Origin: Portulaca oleracea
Taxonomy: Eukaryota; Streptophyta; Magnoliopsida; Caryophyllales; Portulacaceae
Reading direction: 5' to 3'
Assembly (NCBI GenBank): GCA_029582165.1
Contig: CM055872.1
Coordinates: 3,131,582-3,195,581, forward strand
Length of the DNA: 64,000 nucleotides
Below are positions 56,555 to 64,000 of the stretch, piece after piece. A program made the translations under genes and the position numbers. The notes below the pieces were generated by a model that was not told the origin of the DNA, did no database searches, and worked only from the letters and a program-made list of their open reading frames with translations. How positions within the stretch are numbered: position 1 is the first letter of the stretch; each line of letters starts with the position of its first letter.

Positions 56555-57840
56555 CTCTGTATAGTGTATTGTGCAATCTATCCTTGTAAATGCAATTGTA
56601 ATCAAAGTGCATACCTTCCAGCTATAGGGAAAAGTGGCTCTGTCAAACAATTTTTTAATGTACAAGACTTTTTTTTTTTTTTTTGGTCTATATTCATATT
56701 TTAATTAGCTTTGTAGAATGTTAGGTGGATAAAAGGCTAAAGTATGTACATAGGCTAAAGCAAATAAGATGAACCCTTTTTTATTTTGAAATTAGATGAG
56801 CACATATATTATGAAACTCTTTGGACTTCATCCCATTGTGATTACCCATGCAATACATAATTTTATTTTTTGAAAGGCAAATATAAATTTTTCAAAACAA
56901 GCAACATTGTTCAATGCTAAAGTTTGATAATTTCCATCAAATATGATAACATAATTTATCTACAAGATAAAGAAATAGCCTTATTGAAAGGTCAAAGTTT
57001 TGAAATACGTTTTTCTTTTATATAAAAAGAATCCTTTTTATCTTGCCATTCTATTTTATTTTGTTTTTCTCATGCAAGTGTCAGAGTGTGAGGCGTCCAG
57101 CAAAGCATAAACACTGGCAATTAAAATAAGAAACGGTTCATGCATGTGGGGCCAATTAACAAGTTGTAAAGGATGAAAACAAATGATGCCAGCCTCTCTG
57201 ACTATTCTCCGAAACGTCCTTCATTCAGAAAAAAACGTTTCTTCTCCACTTTTACTGAGTCATCTGACAAGGTCAAATTTGTTGAAATATCGAGCATTCC
57301 CGACATTAAATTTTTATCCTATATTTTGTCGGCACTTTAGTTCCAACAAAATTTCCAAATAGGTTGAGCTGTTTGGCTCGAAATATTCGAATTCTTCGAA
57401 CTAGAAAAAATTAGATTTGGACATATATTTTTTGTCTGAATCTTGATATTAACCGAATACTTAAATATGTAATTTCTCTTTTTCCTATTGTCCAAATCCG
57501 ATTTTAGATTCGTCGAGATTGTCTGATCCGATTCAATCTGAAATAAAACCGTGTCTAGACATGAATTTCTTATCTAATTTTAATATTAACCGAATATGTC
57601 CGACCTAAATTTACCCATTTGCCAATGTTATCCACAGGAAACAAATTAAAATAATTTAAAAACGTTTCGGTCTCTCAGAAACGTTTCTCCATATTTAATG
57701 TGAATTTGTTTTTCCTTTTCTTTGGGTTTCCTCCCCTGCTTCAAAAAGAACAGACGGAATGAATGAAGGATTTCATTTCATCAAACTGACTTCATACCCT
57801 TAAAATATTTCCACAGATTTTTCTTTTTTCTCTCTCTGGC
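56555..57840. other. Spacer upstream of the BED-finger gene
   Basis: AT-rich. 57400-57620 is a decayed relative of the hAT MITE interior (AACCGAATACTTAAATATG, TTGTCCAAATCCGATTTTAG). 57640-57840 is the probable promoter, with a CTCTCTCTGG initiator-like leader at 57830. Confidence 0.5.
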
Positions 57841-57864
57841 TACCATTGTTGTCTTCACGTCAAG

Positions 57865-58822
57865 GTACATTTCTCTCTCTAAATTTGTCATTTGATGGTT
57901 GTGTTAGGGCCAGATTAATGCCTGCTAAAACCCCAGATGAATGAAGATTAGTTTGATAAAAACCCATTAATCATACAGATTATCAACTAATCTGAATTAA
58001 TCCAGGGAAGCATACAACTTAATTATCTTTTTAGTTGTTGATTCTAAGTTTATCAGGTTTAATGCTGTTTTCAGAGAGCAAGCCAAACTGTTTATGAATT
58101 TCCAGTATTAACTGTATTCATAAGAATGATCTTATGTTTCTTATGAAACCCCAGATGAATGCAGATTAGTTTGATAAATGTCCATTAATCATACAGATTA
58201 TCAATTACTCATGGAGGATATATTTCCGTTTTACGGTTGATTTTATCAATTTACTGCGGTGTTTAAACTATACAGACACTATTAAAGTCGGACTCATACT
58301 GGGAGTTGTTGTATTTTGTTTAGACTATGATCTTGTGCTTCTTACAAACTATATATTGTGTACCTTGTTTTCCTGTATTTTGATCTATTTCTGATTTGGT
58401 AATGATTATTTTGATGATGGAAACCCATTAATCATAGAGATTATACACATTAAACCCTTGTTTAAAGTATCAAAATGTGATTTATTATATGCTTCTTTAC
58501 CCTTCTTACCCACATTATACCCTTGTTTACTTGAATTCGATGTTGCTTGTAATTTGGTAGATTAGGTTGAACAAAACCAGTGGCGAATCTAGATATTTGA
58601 ATTAGGGATGCCCAGTATATTATCTTTCTCATTTGATAAGCATATAGTCCACAATTAATGCTAAAACCCATTTGGATTTTTAGATTAGTTTGATATATAA
58701 AAAAAACCCATTAATTATCATACACATTATACCCTTGTTTACAGTATTTCACTATGATATTACACACATTATATTGTATACCCTTGTTTATTTGGATTTT
58801 GATGTTGTTTGTGCTTTGGCAG
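57865..58822 (+). other. Probable 5' UTR intron of the BED-finger gene
   Basis: Donor CAAG|GTACAT at 57864/57865 and acceptor TTTGGCAG|TTA at 58822/58823 bracket an AT-rich stretch with several imperfect repeats of CCCATTAATCATACAGATTA. A CT-rich leader precedes the donor and the ATG follows 72 bp after the acceptor. Splicing is inferred, not seen. Confidence 0.5.
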
Positions 58823-58894
58823 TTATTGATCCTTGCTTCAGCTGGTTCATATATTGAGTAATTCGCACGATTGTTGTTGTTATTGTTGTTGAGA

Positions 58895-60796
58895 ATGCCG
58901 GTTAAATCTGACAAATGGGGGTGGAAACATGTGAGTGTATTAGGATGTTTTGAGAAAGGGAGCGGAGCGAAGAAGTGGAAATGCAACCATTGCAATCACA
59001 TCTACAACGGCTCTTACTCTCGCGTTAGGGCCCACCTCCTAGGGTTCATCGGCTGTGGTGTCAAGCCTTGTCCTTCCATCGATCCTTCTTCGAGAGAATC
59101 CCTCAAGTCACTTGATCAAGATGACCGGTTCGCTAGGAAGTTAAAGATGAAGAAGAAGAAATCGAACAAGAAAGTCATAATCCCTTCTAGTGATCAGACT
59201 AATTCGGCTAGATTAGCATTAGTCCATCTCTTCAGGACTACCAATCCTCATCCGCCAACGAGGATGATAGACCGGGCTCCAACTCGTGATGACGTGGACC
59301 ACACCGTGGCTAGGTTCTTATTCGCAAATGGGCTAGCCCTTGATCTCGTGGATTCGCCCTTTTTTAATGAAATGGTTAAGGCGGTTGGTGCGTTTGGGCA
59401 TGGATATGAGCCACCTTTGTTGGACCAAATCGCGGGCTCTTTGCTTGGAAAAGAGAAGGCTAGGCTAGACAGAGCCATGGGTCTAGCTAGGGAGTCATGG
59501 TCCCACACAGGGTGCACCGTTTTGTGCACCAACCGGCTGGATGGCTCAGTCGGGTGCTTTTGTGTGGACTTCTTCGTGGCGAGCCCTAGGGGGGTGTTCT
59601 TCGTCAAAGAGGTGGATATTATTGAAGGAGATGGGCCGGATAATCAGTTTATCAAGGAGCTTTGTGAGGTGATCTCTGACATTGGACACTCGAATGTCCT
59701 GCAAGTTGTTACACATATCAGTGGGGAAGCTAGTGATGCTTTTGAGTCGGTTTTAGTGTCGAAATTTCCAGGTGTTTTTTGGTCCCATTGTTCCTCGCAT
59801 TCTGTCCTTTTTCTCATGGAGGAGATTTCGCAACTTGAGTGCGTAAAACCTACAGTTTCAACCTCTGAAAGACTCCAACAGTGCATATCAGATTTTGACA
59901 GCAACATTCTTAAGGAGGAAACTGAATCACCTTTTGACTCAATCTGTGAGAAATTTGCTCCATCTTATTGCCTGATTAGAAGGATTGTCACCAAAAAACC
60001 AGCCTTACAAGAGCTGATTTCTAGCGAAAAATGGAAGAACAGGGTAGTTACGAATACCGGGTTCAGTGCAGAATCTGTCATTTCAGATGACAATTTCTGG
60101 GTCACAGCGAATTCTGCCCTGGAACTCTTTGATCCCTTTGTCAGACAACTTGCTACTTTCAACGTGGACAAATCTGTGATGGGGGACATCTACAACTGGC
60201 GCGTTCTTTCCCTCGAATCCCTCAGGAGCAACAAACAGATCAACGAATCAATGTTAAATCAGCTCGAAGTGCTGGTAGAAACCAGATGGGACAAGCTGTT
60301 TTCGCCCCTACATGGGGCAGGATACATACTGAACCCGAAATACTTCAAAAAAACCCAATTTACAAAGAATAATGATGCCCATCTGAGGAGATGTTGGGAA
60401 GCAACTCTAGAAAGGTTTGAGCCCGACATTGAAGCTAGAAAAGCGCTCGACCAGGAGCTAAGGAGTTATCAGAGAGGCGAAGGGTGTTTCGGGGATGAAG
60501 ATGCTGTCGAAAGTATGGGTGAAATGGAGGGGGTTACATGGTGGGAGAGCTTTGGGTTTGAGACACCAAGGCTGCAGAATATGGCTGTCAAGGTTCTGAG
60601 TCAAGTTTCGAGTGGCGAAGTTGTGTGTTTGGAGGGGTGTAGATGTCAGAAAATTGGGTGTAAACAGGCTCTTAAGATGGGGGGTGATAAAAGAGCTAAG
60701 GATTTTGTGTTTGTGAGGAATAATTTGAGGATTCAGAGTGTGAAGAATAAGAGTGGTTCAAGGGAGGATAAATTGGGAGCTTGTAGGTCATGTTGA
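58895..60796 (+). CDS. BED-finger, hAT-transposase-derived protein
   Basis: A single-exon, 633-aa protein with the plan of a hAT transposase. An N-terminal BED zinc finger (KWGWKHVSVLGC; C30-x2-C33 in KWKCNHCNHIYN; RVRAHLLG with H47) would bind DNA. A DUF659-like catalytic-core region follows (about 150-310), then a long helical part and a worn C-terminal dimerisation region (TPRLQNMAVKVLSQ). Where active relatives read SDGWTD the protein reads TNRLDG (212-217), and where they read VVTDN it reads VVTHI (271-275), so a catalytic Asp is His274. SHCSSH (297-302) survives. No terminal inverted repeats were found around it. ATG at 58895 is chosen over upstream in-frame Leu codons. Best read as a host-adopted gene, probably nuclear; function unknown. 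Confidence 0.85.
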   Translation: MPVKSDKWGWKHVSVLGCFEKGSGAKKWKCNHCNHIYNGSYSRVRAHLLGFIGCGVKPCPSIDPSSRESLKSLDQDDRFARKLKMKKKKSNKKVIIPSSDQTNSARLALVHLFRTTNPHPPTRMIDRAPTRDDVDHTVARFLFANGLALDLVDSPFFNEMVKAVGAFGHGYEPPLLDQIAGSLLGKEKARLDRAMGLARESWSHTGCTVLCTNRLDGSVGCFCVDFFVASPRGVFFVKEVDIIEGDGPDNQFIKELCEVISDIGHSNVLQVVTHISGEASDAFESVLVSKFPGVFWSHCSSHSVLFLMEEISQLECVKPTVSTSERLQQCISDFDSNILKEETESPFDSICEKFAPSYCLIRRIVTKKPALQELISSEKWKNRVVTNTGFSAESVISDDNFWVTANSALELFDPFVRQLATFNVDKSVMGDIYNWRVLSLESLRSNKQINESMLNQLEVLVETRWDKLFSPLHGAGYILNPKYFKKTQFTKNNDAHLRRCWEATLERFEPDIEARKALDQELRSYQRGEGCFGDEDAVESMGEMEGVTWWESFGFETPRLQNMAVKVLSQVSSGEVVCLEGCRCQKIGCKQALKMGGDKRAKDFVFVRNNLRIQSVKNKSGSREDKLGACRSC

Positions 60797-61930
60797 TTGA
60801 TCAGAAACTTGAGTTTGATAGTATTGTGGGTCAGAGATGGTTTGTATCTGGATCTCCCTGGATTGTATGCGGGTTCTATATTGTGAGTTGTTGTATTTTG
60901 ACATTGAGTAGTATTAGAAGGATAATCGTTAGTTATTTTCATTTTTATAGGTGTATGTCAATGTTTTTGTTAAGTGTTTTGTTGCGTGGTCATATTCCTT
61001 GGTTGTATTAGAGTCAAGAAGGTATGATACAACACATGTCTTGACTCAAATCCAACCTCCTATAATTGTTAAGAGAAACTCAGACCTGACACAAGGTGAA
61101 CTGTTCAAATTTTAACAAGAAGTTCATATTACAGTTGTTGCTAGGTATATCTCAGTTTATCTAGCAATGTAGCTTCTCTCACACTTTTTCGGACACGCGA
61201 AGGAAAAATGAGGGACTAGGAAGAAATAAAAGAACCCATAATTGTTGAGACTATATTGCAATTTCTCAACTCCAAATTTCATTGTAGTGTCACCGTTAGG
61301 CGATTTGGGAGTTCCAACTACAGACAATCTTCATCCTAATGCATAAGGAGACTCCAGTATGAGGCACAAAATTTCAAAAATAAAAAATAAAACCATTTCA
61401 AAATTAATTGAGAAATGGTTGAAAAATCAGGACATTAGTAGAAACAAAAAGAAAGATAAATTCATTCCAATCATTCCGGAGTAAGGGCCTGTAAAGTTTA
61501 GTGATAAATAATAGGACTGTATGGCAAATGCTATTTTTGGTAAGTTTTAATAAGTTTAAGTAAATTTTGTTAACTTTCGGTTTGTATGTTAAATTATTTT
61601 TGATGGATACTGTGATGTTGTAAGTTCCGATAAGTTTCAGTAACTTTCGATAAATGAATAAGTTCCGATAAGTTTCAGTAGCTTTCAATAAATGACTAAC
61701 GGTAACTTTCGATAAATTTTCAGTATCCCTCACTTCTTAGTTCTCATTCAACTTTACATGTTCTAAATAAGACACAAGCAATATGGTTGGGCTGAGCCCA
61801 ATTATTCCAAAGTTAATGGCGGCATGACCAGCCCAAATGTAAAGCCCAATCCGCAATTTCGAACGTATATAAATGCAAGAGTCCTTTCAACACGCGCCTT
61901 CAAGATCGCGCGTCTCTCTCTTTCTCTCTG
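60797..61930. other. Spacer with a small tandem repeat
   Basis: 61617-61700 holds two copies of AAGTTCCGATAAGTTTCAGT plus AACTTTCGATAAATGA, within a wider AAGTTT-rich stretch (61530-61720). No gene. The promoter of the GT47 gene lies at the right end. Confidence 0.5.
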
Positions 61931-61932
61931 TA

Positions 61933-61934
<2 letters not shown>

Positions 61935-61975
<41 letters not shown>
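61935..61975. repeat. (TC)n microsatellite in GT47 5' leader
   Basis: About 41 bp of TC repeats, roughly 100 bp before the chosen ATG at 62074, a usual place for CT tracts in plant leaders. Confidence 0.95.
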
Positions 61976-61978
<3 letters not shown>

Positions 61979-62073
61979 ACACTCTTTTACTCTGGGCGGG
62001 TCACAAACAGCAGAGCAAATTCTACTCAAATCTCGACGCCAGCGAGTATTCCACGCGCCACCGACGACGGCCG

Positions 62074-64000
62074 ATGTCGGCGGTGAAGCCACCGCAATCG
62101 CCACCTTCCTCCTCCATGTTCACTCTCCGAGGATCTCTCCTAACCCTAGCCACTCTCACTCTCATCTCCTTCACCTTTCTCTCTCTCAAATCCCTCCGCT
62201 CTTCTCCCAATCCTTCCTCCTCCAATCTGGTAATCTCTCTCTCTCTTGTTCTTCCGGCTGAGCTAACCCTAATTCGGATCTGATGATGTCTGATTCAATT
62301 TCAGGTCGTGAACACCGTCGGCAAATCAGATGAGAAGCAATCGGAGGAAGAGTTGTCGGAGGTGTATCACACGCCGGAGATCTTCCGGTTGAATTATGCG
62401 GAGATGGAGAAGAAATTCAAGGTCTACATTTATCCGGATGGTGATCCGAATACCTTCTACCAGACGCCGAGGAAGCTTACGGGGAAGTATTCGAGTGAGG
62501 GGTACTTCTTCCAGAACATTCGAGAGAGTCGGTTTCGGACGGAGGATCCTGATGAGGCTGATTTGTTCTTCATCCCAATTTCTTGCCATAAGATGCGAGG
62601 AAAGGTACGGTTTCTTTTTTTTCTTTTTGCCCTAATTTGATCGCAGTGTTGGATCGTTTGCTAGTCAGACATTGATCATTTGGTCACTGTGCCGAAACGG
62701 GAAAACTGCTGCTGTTAATGTTCGTGAGGGAAGGTGAAAATATTGTTAGATATTCTTGTATGATTGAGTTGGAAATGTAGGAAATTGTACTAGATTGTTG
62801 AGAAAAACGCCTGAATTGCAGAAAGATTGAAGTGTGGGATTAGTTAGTTAGTTAGTTAGTTGTATGAACCAGTTGCTGGTTTGCCATATTAGATCACACT
62901 GCCTTTTATCTTCATTTTTATTGCTTGGAGTTAGTGATGTTATTGTGTTGGGCTATCGTAGTTGAGGTTTGCGAGCAAAAGATGTGAGGGAATGATTGCA
63001 ATGGATACATAGAAGTGTGGGATTAGTTTATTAAGTTGTATGAACAATAACTTTGGAAGGTTTTTCCTCTTCATAAATGCATATACTCTGTAAGATTCAT
63101 GGAATGCCCTGTGAATGGTTCTGCAATTGTCGCGCAGTAGTGATCTGTATATATACAGTATACATTGTTATGTAAGTTTAGTCACTCGTTAGTTGCCCCA
63201 AACTTTTGACAGTTATGTTAGTTACCATTAAGAAGTTTGGTCAGAGTGTTAGATATGACGAGATGATGACTGTTTCTCGATGCAGGGGACTTCATATGAA
63301 AATATGACCGTGATTGTTAAGGACTATGTTGAGAGTCTGATGTTCAAGTATCCTTATTGGAATAGAACTCTTGGTGCTGATCACTTTTTTGTGACTTGCC
63401 ATGATGTTGGGGTAAGGGCAACTGAGGGGCTCCCATTTCTGGTTAAGAATTCTATTCGGGTCGTTTGCTCCCCCAGCTATGATGTCGGTTTTATCCCCCA
63501 CAAGGATGTTGCTTTGCCTCAAGTACTACAACCATTTGCTCTTCCTTCTGGAGGAAATGATCTTGAAAACAGGTTGGTGGCAGAAGTTAATTTTTGTTTC
63601 TCTTATGTCCGGTTTATTCTTCTTTTTTTATGACTGGGATCCATTCAGCTTACTTAGGTGCTATCTATACTGTTTGATATAAGACATTGGAGTGGCTAAT
63701 AGGTAGATTTAAACACCAAATATTTTGACTGAGAGCAATGGTCATATTATCGGGCAAGCATCAGAGTGATGCTGTGTTAATGATGATAAATTTGCACATC
63801 GAATGTGGATTGGTGTAATGTTTCTGTGTTTAGTCTTGAGGGAATATTTATAACTTGTGGTAGTAACTACTATGTGTAGTTTATTAGAAGCTAACAAGAA
63901 GTATGGTTTGCAGGACAAATCTTGGATTCTGGGCAGGCCATCGTAACTCCAAGATTAGAGTGATTTTGGCCAGAGTTTGGGAGAATGACACGGAACTTGA
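62074..64000 (+). CDS. Exostosin-family glycosyltransferase (GT47), 5' part
   Basis: Golgi type II membrane enzyme; GT47 members build cell-wall polysaccharides such as xyloglucan, pectin or xylan. Exons: 62074-62229, 62305-62604, 63286-63572, 63914 to beyond 64000, all GT-AG and in phase. Residues about 18-37 (GSLLTLATLTLISFTFLSL) form one signal anchor; a short stem follows. The exostosin domain begins at about residue 80: KFKVYIYPDGDPNTFYQTPR, SEGYFFQNIRESRFRTEDPD, EADLFFIPISCHKMRGKGTS, YPYWNRTLGADHFFVTCHDV, FIPHKDVALPQVLQPFALPS, GFWAGHRNSKIRVILARVWE. The nucleotide-sugar-binding half lies outside the window. ATG 62074 chosen because the anchor follows soon after; upstream in-frame Met at 61873 would add only microsatellite-encoded Ser-Leu. 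Donor and acceptor sugars unknown. Confidence 0.93.

Noticed and set aside
61802..62261. ORFs with Ser-Leu or Glu-Arg runs
   Set aside because: They translate the (TC)n leader microsatellite; only the frame from 62074 fits the GT47 family.

Overview
The window is nuclear DNA from a flowering plant, almost certainly a eudicot. Protein-coding genes have GT-AG introns and plant-specific families: an AINTEGUMENTA-like AP2 factor, UGT91 glycosyltransferases, an RLCK-VI kinase and a type II GT47. Spaces between genes are very AT-rich and full of small plant DNA transposons. I cannot name the species. All functional calls come from recognising protein sequence; no database search was run.

Layout. 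(1) 1-2.2 kb: the last four exons of a NAT12-like nucleobase-ascorbate transporter (+), then a tRNA-Ala(CGC) at 2740. (2) 2.8-22.6 kb: a gene-poor stretch of Stowaway elements, foldback elements, other inverted-repeat elements, a solo LTR, microsatellites, a decayed TPR gene copy and the 3' end of an RTE-type LINE. (3) 22.7-28 kb: an AIL6/PLT3-type AP2 transcription factor (+, 7 exons, 520 aa); its first intron holds a tandem array that repeats the exon 1 splice donor. (4) 30.0-32.4 kb: an RLCK-VI kinase (-, 8 exons, 459 aa) with DYG in place of DFG. (5) 33.6-43.0 kb: a UGT91 pair (-). The first gene is intact (467 aa). The second is cut in two by a 4.67-kb insertion that contains a broken L1-type LINE, itself carrying a complete TRIM and a DNA element. 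(6) 47.3-54.0 kb: a five-KH-domain RNA-binding protein (+, 7 exons, 577 aa). (7) 58.9-60.8 kb: a BED-finger, hAT-transposase-derived protein (+) that appears to have lost catalytic residues. (8) 62.1 kb to the end: the 5' part of an exostosin-family GT47 glycosyltransferase (+).

The genes do not form an operon or an evident pathway; this is ordinary plant gene order. The only functional grouping is the tandem UGT91 pair, one copy of which is dead. I found no new biochemical system. The most informative observations concern genome structure: the splice-site-bearing array in AIL6, the datable nest of insertions in the UGT91 pseudogene, several transposon copies with exact target-site duplications, one Stowaway insertion with its empty site preserved next door, and the host-adopted transposase.
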